Shown here: positions 8,620 through 17,567 of the stretch, in pieces
Numbering within the stretch: the first letter of the stretch is position 1
Layout: each line of letters opens with the position of its first letter
Position numbers and translations under genes: made by a program
The notes under the pieces: model-generated
Seen by the model: only the letters and a program-made list of their open reading frames with translations
Databases searched by the model: none
What the model was told of the DNA's origin: nothing
Assembly (NCBI RefSeq): GCF_900105735.1
Contig: NZ_LT629793.1
Coordinates: forward strand, 2,356,001 to 2,420,000
Direction of reading: 5' to 3'
From: Pseudomonas yamanorum
Lineage (GTDB): Bacteria > Pseudomonadota > Gammaproteobacteria > Pseudomonadales > Pseudomonadaceae
Length of the DNA stretch: 64,000 nucleotides

Positions 8620-9516
8620 ATGGAATTCAAACAGCTGCGCAGTTTTGTTGAAGTGATCCACCGGGGCGGTTTTACCCAAGCCGGCAAAACCCTGCACATC
8701 AGCCAGTCCGCGGTCAGCAAGCAGGTGGCACAACTGGAGCAAAGCCTGGGCACGCCCCTGCTGGATCGCCTGGGTTCGCAGATTCGCCTGACGGCGGCCG
8801 GCCAAGTGGTGTTGCAGCGGGCAGAAGCGATGCTGCGCCAGCAAGCCGAGCTGCTCAGTGAGCTGGACGACTTGAATCAACTGACCCGTGGCGAACTGCG
8901 CATGGGCTTGCCGCAGTTGGGCGGTGACACGCTGTTTGCCGGCTTGTTTGCCGAGTACCGACGGCGTTATCCGAATGTCACCATTCAGTTGCTGGAAGGC
9001 GGCAGCCGCAATATCGAGCAGGCGATTCTGAGTGGAGAACTGGAGGTGGGCGGCAGCCTGATGCCCAGCGATCCGGCGTTCGCCTGGCAGGCATTCTGCG
9101 ATGAGCCACTGGACGCCCTGCTGCCCATGGACCATCCGTTGGCCGACAACGCGCACATCCGCCTGGAAGAACTGGCCGACACGCCGTTCCTGATGTACCA
9201 GCGCAGCTTTGTATTGAACGACCGCCTGCTACAGGCCTGTCAGCAACTGGGCTTTACCCCGAAAGAAAGTGGCCGCAGCGGCCAGGCGGATTTCCTCGCG
9301 GCCCTGGTGGCCGCCGGCCAGGGCGTGGTGTTGCTGCCCAGCGTAGTAGCCCGGGGCCTGGTGCGGCCCGGGGTGGTGCGCCTGACGCTCAAGGCGCCGG
9401 AATACCTGCGCTGGGACATTGCCTTTATCTGGCGTGAGGGCGCCTATCTGTCGAAAGCCGCCCAGGCCTGGCTGGCGTTGTTACGCGAGTTTCCGGTCAA
9501 CCGCGCAGTGCAGTAA
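8620..9516 (+). CDS. LysR-family regulator next to lrgAB
   Basis: A 298-residue LysR-type regulator. It has an N-terminal winged HTH (MEFKQLRSFVEVIHRGGFTQ, then ISQSAVSKQVAQLE) and a C-terminal periplasmic-binding-like effector domain. It is divergent from lrgAB with a 99-base shared intergenic region, the usual LysR arrangement, so it probably controls lrgAB. CidR-type regulators sense acetate or pyruvate metabolism; that ligand is only an analogy here. The 3' end overlaps the convergent flavodoxin gene by 20 bases. Confidence 0.9.
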   Translation: MEFKQLRSFVEVIHRGGFTQAGKTLHISQSAVSKQVAQLEQSLGTPLLDRLGSQIRLTAAGQVVLQRAEAMLRQQAELLSELDDLNQLTRGELRMGLPQLGGDTLFAGLFAEYRRRYPNVTIQLLEGGSRNIEQAILSGELEVGGSLMPSDPAFAWQAFCDEPLDALLPMDHPLADNAHIRLEELADTPFLMYQRSFVLNDRLLQACQQLGFTPKESGRSGQADFLAALVAAGQGVVLLPSVVARGLVRPGVVRLTLKAPEYLRWDIAFIWREGAYLSKAAQAWLALLREFPVNRAVQ

Positions 9517-9952
9517 CCAACTCGGCCAGCCATGGCTCGGCGTCAGCTTCCGGGGTCACGCTTTCGCTGGCGTCCAGGCGCAGCATCGGCAGCACTTCGT
9601 GCACGCCCAACTCGGCAAACAGCTCGCGCATTTGCTCGCCGCCGCCACAGAAGGTGTCGCCATAGCTGGCGTCGCCCAGGCCGATCACTGCGCCCGGCAG
9701 ACCGCGCCAGGCGGCCGGCAGTTGGTCGCGAATGGTCGAATACAGCGGTTGCAGGTTATCGGGCAGTTCGCCCATGCCGGTGGTGGAGGTCACGGCTAAA
9801 AAGGCCTCGGGGGCAAAACCCTGCACATCGGCCAGGGTGGCGCGCGGGTTGTGCCAGGCGTCAAAACCCGCAGCGTTGAGGATGCTTGCAGCGTGACGGG
9901 CGACTTCTTCAGCCGTGCCGTACACCGAGCCGGAAAGGATGGCGACTTTCAT
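9497..9952 (-). CDS. Flavodoxin / MioC-like FMN protein
   Basis: A 151-residue flavodoxin-fold protein. The FMN phosphate-binding loop SGSVYGTAEEVA is at residues 7-18, and STTGMGELPDN and GLGDASYGDTFCGGGEQ form the isoalloxazine-binding loops. It is close to MioC-type flavodoxins. The start is ATG at 9952, preceded by AGGA. It is an electron carrier of unknown partner. The gene converges on the LysR gene. Confidence 0.88.
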   Translation of the reverse strand: MKVAILSGSVYGTAEEVARHAASILNAAGFDAWHNPRATLADVQGFAPEAFLAVTSTTGMGELPDNLQPLYSTIRDQLPAAWRGLPGAVIGLGDASYGDTFCGGGEQMRELFAELGVHEVLPMLRLDASESVTPEADAEPWLAELVTALRG

Positions 9953-10065
9953 CAATCTGATCCTGTAGCTGACTAAAAGCCTGGGATATTAACAGCTAGG
10001 GTAAGTGGACAGGCTGCTGGCATGTCTTAAACTGCAAATTCCCAAGACAAGCCATGGACCGCTAA

Positions 10066-10533
10066 ATGATTAACGCCAAGCTGATGCAACTGGTGATCAA
10101 CGCTTCCAACGACGGCATCGTGGTCGCCGAGCGTGAAGGCAAGGACAAGCCGCTGATTTACGTAAACCCGGCGTTCGAGCGCATAACCGGCTACACCCTC
10201 GACGAAATCCTCTATCAGGATTGCCGCTTCCTGCAATCGGGTGACCGCGACCAGCCAGGCCTGATGGCGATTCGCGAAGCGTTGGAGAGTGGCGGCTCCT
10301 GTCGGGAAATCCTGCGCAATTACCGCAAGGACGGCACGCATTTCTGGAATGAGCTGTCGTTATCGACGGTTTACAACGCGGCCGACAAGCAGACCTACTT
10401 TGTCGGTGTGCAGAAGGATGTGACCGTTCAGGTCAAGGCCCAGCAGCGTGTCGCGCAACTTGAAGCCCAATTGGCGGACCTCAAGGCGGAGCTTGCGGCA
10501 CTCCAGTCGACGAGCGGATCTAACAAAAACTAG
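10066..10533 (+). CDS. Short LOV blue-light photoreceptor (PpSB1-LOV-like)
   Basis: A 155-residue protein consisting of one LOV (PAS) domain plus a short C-terminal coiled-coil helix (QRVAQLEAQLADLKAELAAL). The flavin-adduct cysteine is Cys53 in QDCRFLQ. The surrounding signatures NDGIVV, YVNPAFERITGY, LRNYRKDGTHFWNEL and YFVGVQKDVT are those of the P. putida PpSB1-LOV family, which forms photoadducts with unusually slow dark recovery in some members. There is no effector domain, so signalling must be through protein partners. In P. putida, short LOV genes adjacent to class II LitR (PplR) regulators are required for light-induced transcription, and here a LitR-type MerR gene lies two genes away. 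Confidence 0.93.
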   Translation: MINAKLMQLVINASNDGIVVAEREGKDKPLIYVNPAFERITGYTLDEILYQDCRFLQSGDRDQPGLMAIREALESGGSCREILRNYRKDGTHFWNELSLSTVYNAADKQTYFVGVQKDVTVQVKAQQRVAQLEAQLADLKAELAALQSTSGSNKN

Positions 10534-10591
10534 AAAACGCGGTCTTTAAAGAGATAATGGCGTTTTAATACCTTTTTCTTGAGCAAGATCA

Positions 10592-11197
10592 ATGCAACGC
10601 GACGCGCTTTTGACGCAGGACGAGCTGGATTTTATTCAGACCATGCACCATAACCCGCAACTCAACGTGCGGGACGCGTCGTCGAGCCTGACGGTCAATG
10701 GCGGTGCGCAGATTCGTGATTTGCTCACCCGACTGGCCGCCCATGACCATGTCACCCTCCAGGCGCAATTCGACAACCAGCAAATGACCTTTCCGCTGCA
10801 ATTGGTGGAAGACGAGTTTCATGCCGTGCATTTGCGGCTGGGTGTACCGAGTATTTTCGAAGACGGGCCGATGATTCGCCCGTGGCGTCTGGCGCTTGAA
10901 GAGCCGGTGCCGCTGGAAAATATCAAGGGCCAGCCGGGTGCACTCTGGGTGCATGAGGTGTCGTTCAAGGGGTTGCTGGTGGAAATTCGCGGGAGGATCA
11001 AGGCGCCAAAAACCTTTTCCCTGTGGTTCAGTCCGTCCGGGTACGAGCGTATCTCGGTGCGGGGCACCCTCGAGCGGGAAACGTCCCGAGGGTTGTTCGC
11101 CTATCGCCTAAACCAGAGTGATGTGGATGAAACCGAGCGCCTGCGCCAGTTTATCCTGCAGCAGCACCGCCTGTTCCATCCCGAAGTCCACGCCTGA
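10592..11197 (+). CDS. PilZ-like protein, degenerate c-di-GMP motif
   Basis: A 201-residue cytoplasmic protein with an N-terminal helical part and a beta-rich C-terminal part. An arginine pair (IRPWRL) followed by EVSFKGLLVE resembles the PilZ pattern (RxxxR then D/NxSxxG) but has RxxR and Glu in place of Asp/Asn, so c-di-GMP binding is uncertain. It follows the LOV gene by 58 bases on the same strand and faces the MerR regulator. I do not recognise a named family member. A link between light signalling and motility or attachment is possible but inferred only from the neighbourhood. Confidence 0.65.
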   Translation: MQRDALLTQDELDFIQTMHHNPQLNVRDASSSLTVNGGAQIRDLLTRLAAHDHVTLQAQFDNQQMTFPLQLVEDEFHAVHLRLGVPSIFEDGPMIRPWRLALEEPVPLENIKGQPGALWVHEVSFKGLLVEIRGRIKAPKTFSLWFSPSGYERISVRGTLERETSRGLFAYRLNQSDVDETERLRQFILQQHRLFHPEVHA

Positions 11198-11199
11198 CG

Positions 11200-12156
11200 T
11201 CAGGTATCCAGGGTGCCGCGCAGAAACTGCTGCAAGCGGCGCTGCATCAATCGCCCTTCATTCCCCAGGCAGCCGACGGGCGACCCCTTCAGTTCCTCCT
11301 GGGCCAATTCCGCCGCATCGCCGGCTAGCAAAAGCGGGCAGTCGATGGTCAAGGCCAGCCGCTCAAGGCGCCGGGACAACTCACTGGTGGGCGAGTGATT
11401 GGAGAACACCACAAGAGCTTGTGGCTTGGTTTTTTCGCAGATAAGCGTCAATTCATCTATCGGTTGGCCCACGCTCAAGACCTTGACCGCCAACTCGTCA
11501 CTGCTCAGCAGCAAACCTGCGACCAACAGTTCAAGCTCTCGGCATTCTCCGGCGATCGCGGCCAGTAGTACCCGGGGCGCCGGGGAGGCGCAGCCTATTT
11601 GCAGGCGTTTCCAGGTACGGCTGCGCAAGAATCCATCAAAAAACAGCCATTCGCTGGTCTGGCCAAAGAGTCCCTGGTGACGCAGTAACTGCTGCCAGAG
11701 GGGCATCAGGATGTCCTGGAAAACCACTGCGACCGGGTAAGCCGCGAAAATCTGGCCATACAACCGGTCCAGTTGCCGGTCGTCGAAGGCACCGACGGCC
11801 GTTCGCAATTGCTGCTGCCACTGGCTCCATTCATGCTCGGCGCCTGTTGGCGTAACCGCCGCAACAGCGGCTTGCTGATCATCGCGGGCGAGGATTTTCC
11901 CGACTTTGCTCACCGCCACGCCACGCTCGATCCAATCGAGAATGCGATGAACGGTCTCTATATCGGTGCGTGAATACAGGCGATGCCCGCTTTCGGTGCG
12001 AACCGGCTGTATCAGCCCATAACGACGCTCCCAGGCACGCAGGGTGACAGGGTTGATGCCTGTCAATCTTGCCACTTCACGAATCGGGAACAGCTCATCG
12101 GAATCGGCGGATTTGCCAACGGCGATATCGGGGCATGGAGCAGTCATTACAGACAT
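11200..12156 (-). CDS. MerR-family regulator, class II LitR (PplR)-like
   Basis: About 318 residues: an N-terminal MerR helix-turn-helix (FPIREVARLTGINPVTLRAW) and a C-terminal helical plus Rossmann-like half with the layout of CarH/LitR cobalamin sensors. The cobalamin DxHxxG motif is absent, which is the mark of class II LitR proteins; these depend on LOV partners rather than on B12. The LOV gene is only 0.7 kb away. The start is uncertain: ATG at 12156 or 12147, neither with a Shine-Dalgarno sequence, while a TATATT -10-like element lies a few bases upstream, so the mRNA may be nearly leaderless. A TTG-initiated extension to 12294 is less likely. Confidence 0.85.
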   Translation of the reverse strand: MSVMTAPCPDIAVGKSADSDELFPIREVARLTGINPVTLRAWERRYGLIQPVRTESGHRLYSRTDIETVHRILDWIERGVAVSKVGKILARDDQQAAVAAVTPTGAEHEWSQWQQQLRTAVGAFDDRQLDRLYGQIFAAYPVAVVFQDILMPLWQQLLRHQGLFGQTSEWLFFDGFLRSRTWKRLQIGCASPAPRVLLAAIAGECRELELLVAGLLLSSDELAVKVLSVGQPIDELTLICEKTKPQALVVFSNHSPTSELSRRLERLALTIDCPLLLAGDAAELAQEELKGSPVGCLGNEGRLMQRRLQQFLRGTLDT

Positions 12157-12370
12157 CAGGGCACTAATATACTGTGAGGAACTTGGATCCCATTTAACGC
12201 CGATACGACTGTCCGTTTCAAGGTCTTCAGCCAGCCGACCAATGCCGCTGGTGTATTTCTTCAAAACAGGAATAATCCTTGCCTGTTTTTTCAACGTAGC
12301 TGCTTACCCGCAGCTTCGTTCGTGCGCCACCTACCCGGTTCAGCGCACCCGATCCTTATGGAGATACACG

Positions 12371-12931
12371 ATGTCTACCTCCCCCGTTACCCTGATGGTT
12401 GCGCGCCGCGTGGCCAAGGGTCGTTACGAAGAGTTGATGGCCTGGCTGCGCGAAGGCGAGCAATTGGCCACGGACTTTCCCGGTTACCTGGGCTCCGGCG
12501 TGCTAGCCCCGCCGCCCAACGATGATGAATTCCAGATTATTTTCCGCTTCGCCGATGAAAAGACCCTGCATGCGTGGGAGTTTTCCGCATCCCGTGGTGC
12601 ATGGCTCGGGCGCGGCAGTGAGCTGTTTGCTGCGCCGTCGGAGCATCGCGTACGCGGTATCGACGGCTGGTTTGGCGCCGCCGCCGCACGTCCGCCGCGC
12701 TGGAAGCAGGCTGTGGCCATCTGGCTGGCGTTTTTCCCGGTGTCGCTGCTCTTCAACTTCGGTCTTGAGCCGCTGCTCAGCGAGTTGGGGTTGTTGAGCC
12801 GTGTGTTGGTCAGCACCCTCGCGCTCACGCCATTGATGGTTTACTTCTTCATCCCGTTATCGACCCATCTCCTGGCCGGCTGGCTGCATCCAGCCCCGGT
12901 TCGGGTAAAGGCCACCGAAGCCACCGTTTGA
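12371..12931 (+). CDS. Antibiotic-biosynthesis-monooxygenase-domain membrane protein
   Basis: A 186-residue protein. The N-terminal ~95 residues have the ABM dimeric alpha-beta-barrel pattern (VTLMVARRVAKGRYEEL, then FQIIFRFADEKTLHAWE), followed by two membrane helices (about 120-140 and 150-172). This domain-plus-two-helices architecture is common and unassigned. The start at 12371 is chosen for its GGAG at 7-base spacing; a longer upstream frame is unsupported. It is the first gene before folM-folE-folX and may be cotranscribed with them. Confidence 0.8.
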   Translation: MSTSPVTLMVARRVAKGRYEELMAWLREGEQLATDFPGYLGSGVLAPPPNDDEFQIIFRFADEKTLHAWEFSASRGAWLGRGSELFAAPSEHRVRGIDGWFGAAAARPPRWKQAVAIWLAFFPVSLLFNFGLEPLLSELGLLSRVLVSTLALTPLMVYFFIPLSTHLLAGWLHPAPVRVKATEATV

Positions 12932-12988
12932 GTACAAGGGAGGCTGCGCGCTGGTATAGTTTTAGCCTGCCAGCGACGCGAGCTTCCC

Positions 12989-13699
12989 ATGTCTTCAACT
13001 CCCGCCCCGATCCTGATCACCGGTGCCGGCCAGCGTGTCGGCCTGCATTGCGCCCTGCGCCTGCTGGACGAAGGGCAGCCGGTGATTTTCAGTTACCGCA
13101 GCGAACGTCCCGGCGTGCAGACCCTGCGCGAGCGCGGTGCGATTGGCGTGTTTGCCGACTTTTCCTGCGAGGCGGGCATTCTCGCCTTCATCGACGAGCT
13201 GAAGACGCACACCCAGAGCCTGCGGGCGATCATCCACAATGCTTCGGCCTGGGAGGCAGAAACGCTCGGCGACGAGACCCGCGCGTTTGCCGACATGTTC
13301 AGTGTGCACATGCTTGCGCCGTACCTGATCAACCTGCATTGTGCTTACCTGCTGCAACGCTCCACGCCTGCGGATATCGTGCACATCAGCGATGACGTGA
13401 CCCGCAAGGGCAGCCGCCAGCACATTGCCTACTGCGCCACCAAGGCCGGGCTCGACAGCCTGACCTTATCGTTTGCCGCACAACTTGCACCAACGATCAA
13501 AGTGAACGGCATTGCCCCGGCAATGGTGATGTTCAACGAGGGCGACGACGCGGCCTACCGCGCCAAGGTCCTGGCCAAGGCGGCACTGGGCATCGAACCC
13601 GGCCCCGAGGTGATTTACCAGAGCGTGCGTTACCTGCTGGATAACCCGTATGTCACCGGCACCACCCTGACCGTCAACGGCGGGCGGCATATCAAGTAA
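12989..13699 (+). CDS. folM: Dihydromonapterin reductase FolM (SDR)
   Basis: A 236-residue SDR of the FolM type. It has TGAGQRVGL at the cofactor site (residues 12-20), HNASAW, the catalytic YCATKAG and the C-terminal [14 protein letters not shown]. FolM reduces dihydromonapterin to tetrahydromonapterin, which is the phenylalanine hydroxylase cofactor in Pseudomonas. folE and folX follow directly, giving the complete monapterin branch from GTP in one unit. Confidence 0.93.
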   Translation: MSSTPAPILITGAGQRVGLHCALRLLDEGQPVIFSYRSERPGVQTLRERGAIGVFADFSCEAGILAFIDELKTHTQSLRAIIHNASAWEAETLGDETRAFADMFSVHMLAPYLINLHCAYLLQRSTPADIVHISDDVTRKGSRQHIAYCATKAGLDSLTLSFAAQLAPTIKVNGIAPAMVMFNEGDDAAYRAKVLAKAALGIEPGPEVIYQSVRYLLDNPYVTGTTLTVNGGRHIK

Positions 13700-13719
13700 G
13701 CCGTTTGCGAGGATGTTGT

Positions 13720-14280
13720 ATGACCCTATCCCTGCCCCACCACTACCGCGAGATCCTCAAGGGCCTGGGTGAAGACCCCGAGCGCGAAGGTTTGCTCGAC
13801 ACGCCAAAGCGCGCTGCCAAGGCCATGCAGTATTTGTGTCATGGGTACGAGCAGAACCTGGAGGAAATCGTCAACGGTGCGCTGTTCGCTTCCGACAACG
13901 ACGAGATGGTGATCCTCAAGGACATCGAGCTGTATTCGCTGTGCGAGCATCACCTGCTGCCCTTTATCGGCAAGGCCCATGTGGCCTATATTCCGACCGG
14001 CAAGGTCCTTGGCCTGTCGAAGCTGGCGCGCATCGTCGACATGTTCGCCAGGCGCTTGCAGATCCAGGAGAACCTTACGCGGGAAATCGCCGACGCCATC
14101 CAGCAAGTCACCCAGGCATCCGGTGTGGCGGTGGTGGTCGAAGCCAAGCACATGTGCATGATGATGCGCGGTGTCGAAAAACAGAATTCAACCATGAACA
14201 CCTCGGTGATGCTCGGCGCCTTCCGCGAGTCGAACACCACGCGCATGGAGTTCCTGCAACTGATTGGACGGAGCAAGTAG
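13720..14280 (+). CDS. folE: GTP cyclohydrolase I
   Basis: A 186-residue GTP cyclohydrolase I with the zinc/active-site segments [20 protein letters not shown] and the C-terminal [12 protein letters not shown]. The start at 13720 is preceded by GAGGA at 6-base spacing. It converts GTP to dihydroneopterin triphosphate, feeding FolX and FolM. In P. putida a second folE copy is light-inducible under PplR control; this copy lies beside LOV and LitR genes, but I found no PplR-type repeat in its upstream region. Confidence 0.95.
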   Translation: MTLSLPHHYREILKGLGEDPEREGLLDTPKRAAKAMQYLCHGYEQNLEEIVNGALFASDNDEMVILKDIELYSLCEHHLLPFIGKAHVAYIPTGKVLGLSKLARIVDMFARRLQIQENLTREIADAIQQVTQASGVAVVVEAKHMCMMMRGVEKQNSTMNTSVMLGAFRESNTTRMEFLQLIGRSK

Positions 14281-14282
14281 CA

Positions 14283-14654
14283 ATGCCACAACTTCAGCCA
14301 GGCATGGCGCGCATCCGGGTCAAAGACCTGTGCCTGCGCACGTTTATCGGAATCAACGAGGATGAAATCCTCAACAAGCAGGATGTGTTGATCAACCTGA
14401 CCATCCTGTATGCCGCCCAGGAAGCCGTACGCGACAACGACATCGACCACGCGCTGAACTACCGCACCATCACCAAGGCGATCATCGCCCATGTGGAAGG
14501 CAACCGCTTTGCCCTGCTGGAGCGCCTGACCCAGGAGATCCTCGACCTGGTGATGAGCAATACGTCGGTGCTGTACGCCGAAGTCGAAGTCGACAAACCC
14601 CATGCGTTGCGTTTTGCCGAATCGGTGTCGATCACCCTGGCGGCCAGTCGCTAA
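14283..14654 (+). CDS. folX: Dihydroneopterin triphosphate 2'-epimerase
   Basis: A 123-residue protein of the FolB/FolX tunnelling fold ([19 protein letters not shown], then NYRTITKAI, then [11 protein letters not shown]). The folE-folM context fits FolX, which epimerises dihydroneopterin triphosphate to the monapterin form, rather than the folate enzyme FolB. It starts two bases after folE, so coupling is likely. Confidence 0.9.
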   Translation: MPQLQPGMARIRVKDLCLRTFIGINEDEILNKQDVLINLTILYAAQEAVRDNDIDHALNYRTITKAIIAHVEGNRFALLERLTQEILDLVMSNTSVLYAEVEVDKPHALRFAESVSITLAASR

Positions 14655-14677
14655 CCCTTACCTTTGCAGTGAGTACC

Positions 14678-14974
14678 ATGAACGATCAACAACGCCTCGA
14701 ACTCGAAGCCGCCGCCTTCCGCCGGCTGGTGGCCCACCTGGACAGCCGCAAGGATGTGCAGAACATCGACCTGATGAACCTCTCGGGCTTCTGCCGCAAC
14801 TGCTTGTCCAAGTGGTACAAGGCCGAGGCCGACGAGCGCCACATCGAGCTGAGCCTCGATGACGCCCGTGAAGTGGTGTACGGCATGCCGTACGCCGAGT
14901 GGAAAGCCCAATACCAGCAAGAAGCCAGTGCCGAACAGCAAGCGGCATTCGCCAAAGGAAAAACCCATGACTGA
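14678..14974 (+). CDS. DUF1244 domain protein
   Basis: A 98-residue protein that matches the DUF1244 family: conserved FRRLVAHLDSRKDVQNIDLMNLSGFCRNCLSKWY with paired cysteines and a C-terminal MPYAEWK motif. The function is unknown. It overlaps the following HopJ-family gene by 8 bases and follows folX by 23 bases, so it probably belongs to the same transcript. Confidence 0.9.
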   Translation: MNDQQRLELEAAAFRRLVAHLDSRKDVQNIDLMNLSGFCRNCLSKWYKAEADERHIELSLDDAREVVYGMPYAEWKAQYQQEASAEQQAAFAKGKTHD

Positions 14975-15305
14975 CCTGAACACCCTGCGCGCCAGCCTCA
15001 CCAGCGGCGAACATGCGTTTGCCGATACCCTGGCGTTTGTTGCCGCCGGTTACGACTACCAGCCACAAGCCTTCACCAACGGCAGCGTGGAAAACGCCGC
15101 CGGGCAGAACGAAGGTTCGTGCAAGACCCTGGGCCTGGCGCTGCTGGAAGGCTTGAGTGATGAGGAAGCGCTGTTGGCGTTTGGCGAGCATTACCGTTCG
15201 GTACTGGCCACGCCTGAAGGCAGTGACCATGGCAACATTCGGGCGCTGATCGAGCATGGGTTGGCGGGTGTGAAGTTCACTCAGCAGCCGTTGACGCGCC
15301 GCTGA
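14967..15305 (+). CDS. HopJ-family small protein
   Basis: A 112-residue protein of the HopJ type III effector family (LRASLTSGEHAFADTLAFVAAGYDYQPQAFTNG, then AGQNEGSCKTLGLALLEGLSDEEALLAFGEHYR). The family is widespread in bacteria without secretion systems and is here tied to DUF1244 by an ATG overlapping the upstream stop, so a housekeeping role is more likely than secretion. It has no signal peptide. A REPIN follows the stop. Confidence 0.88.
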   Translation: MTDLNTLRASLTSGEHAFADTLAFVAAGYDYQPQAFTNGSVENAAGQNEGSCKTLGLALLEGLSDEEALLAFGEHYRSVLATPEGSDHGNIRALIEHGLAGVKFTQQPLTRR

Positions 15306-15328
15306 TTCAATTTGATAACCCGGTTTAA

Positions 15329-15400
15329 TGTGGGAGCTGGCTTGCCTGCGATAGCGGTGTATCAGCCAACGCCGCTATCGCAGGCAAGCCAGCTCCCACA
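15329..15400. repeat. REPIN, compact form
   Basis: TGTGGGAGCTGGCTTGCC and its reverse complement are separated by a short spacer carrying GATAGCGG/CCGCTATC half-sites. It is the shortest (72 bases) of the three family members in this window. Confidence 0.92.
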
Positions 15401-15450
15401 GTGATTGGGTTAACACTTCTGAGCTGCGGTGTTGCATAAATCGCAGACAT

Positions 15451-15482
15451 AAAAAAACCGGCCTCGCAGCCGGTTTTTTTGT
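15451..15482 (-). terminator. Bidirectional terminator after trxB
   Basis: The stem ACCGGC-CTCGCA-GCCGGT has A7 on the left and T7 on the right, so it can stop trxB transcription on the minus strand and read-through from HopJ on the plus strand. Confidence 0.88.
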
Positions 15483-15491
15483 TTCAGCGGT

Positions 15492-16457
<966 letters not shown>

Positions 16458-16747
16458 TCACTCCTATCGACCGCCCGGACTACAGAACGGCTGGAATAAA
16501 AAAGGACCGCGAAGCACTTGGGGAAGGCTTGAACTCGCAGATCCTGAAAATAATGGGTGCAGCGTATAGAGGGAGGCAAGATTAAGGAAATACGGAATAA
16601 CAATCCAGCTCATAGGTGGTCTCTATCCCGTGCCCTCTATTAATCGACACCTTTGTTACCGTTAATGTCGCGAGGCGGGCCGTGCTTTCCCGGTACTCCC
16701 AAAGCCGGTAAGGTCGGCGCGTTCGCCCCCATTGTCCGGAGTCATTC

Positions 16748-17503
16748 ATGCCCGCCCCCGTTCTTTCAGGCCCACAGTACCTGCGCGAAGGCCTCAAACT
16801 GGTACTCAGTCCTGGCTTGCGCCTGTTCGTGCTGCTGCCGCTGGCGATCAACCTGATCCTGTTCGTCGGATTGATCTACTTCGCCGGCCATCAGTTCAGC
16901 CTGTGGGTCGACACACTCATGCCGACATTGCCGAGCTGGCTGAGCTTCCTCAATTACCTGTTGTGGCCTTTATTCGTGGTGCTGGTGGTGCTGATGGTGT
17001 TTTTCACCTTCACCATGCTCGCCAACATCATCGCCGCGCCGTTCAACGGCTTCCTGTCGGAAAAGGTCGAAGTGGTGGTGCGCGGCACCGATGATTTCCC
17101 GGCGTTCAGCTGGGGCGAACTCGCGGCCATGGTCCCCCGCACCCTGGCCCGGGAAATGCGCAAACTGGGCTACTTCCTGCCCCGGGCCATCGGCCTGTTT
17201 ATCCTGTCGTTTATCCCGGTGGTCAACCTGGTGGCCGCGCCGCTGTGGCTGCTGTTCGGCGTGTGGATGATGGCGATCCAGTACATCGACTACCCGGCGG
17301 ACAACCACAAGCTGGGCTGGAACGAAATGCTCGCCTGGCTGCGCCAGAAGCGCTGGCAGAGCATGAGTTTTGGCGGGATCGTTTACCTGGTGCTGCTGGT
17401 GCCGGTGGTGAACCTGCTGATGATGCCGGCGGCGGTCGCTGGGGCGACGTTGTTCTGGGTGCGTGAACAGGGCGCCGAGGCCATGGCCGTTAAAAAGGCC
17501 TGA
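16748..17503 (+). CDS. cysZ: Sulfate transporter CysZ
   Basis: A 251-residue inner-membrane protein. The N-terminal [25 protein letters not shown], the [13 protein letters not shown] segment and the following hydrophobic helices are typical of CysZ, a sulfate importer that feeds cysteine synthesis. It is not linked to the cysDN genes 7 kb away. The 293-base upstream gap carries the trxB and cysZ promoters; I see no other gene there. Confidence 0.92.
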   Translation: MPAPVLSGPQYLREGLKLVLSPGLRLFVLLPLAINLILFVGLIYFAGHQFSLWVDTLMPTLPSWLSFLNYLLWPLFVVLVVLMVFFTFTMLANIIAAPFNGFLSEKVEVVVRGTDDFPAFSWGELAAMVPRTLAREMRKLGYFLPRAIGLFILSFIPVVNLVAAPLWLLFGVWMMAIQYIDYPADNHKLGWNEMLAWLRQKRWQSMSFGGIVYLVLLVPVVNLLMMPAAVAGATLFWVREQGAEAMAVKKA

Positions 17504-17567
17504 GCCGTCACAAATCCATCATCCAAAAGACACAATGACGACATGGCCCACGCCGACACTGTGGGTC

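Noticed and set aside
11200..12156. B12-dependent CarH/LitR assignment for the MerR proteins
   Set aside because: Neither MerR protein has the cobalamin DxHxxG motif; class II LitR with LOV partners fits better.
12178..12370. PplR box before the folM-folE region
   Set aside because: I searched both strands by eye for T(G/A)TACA-N12-TGTA and found none.
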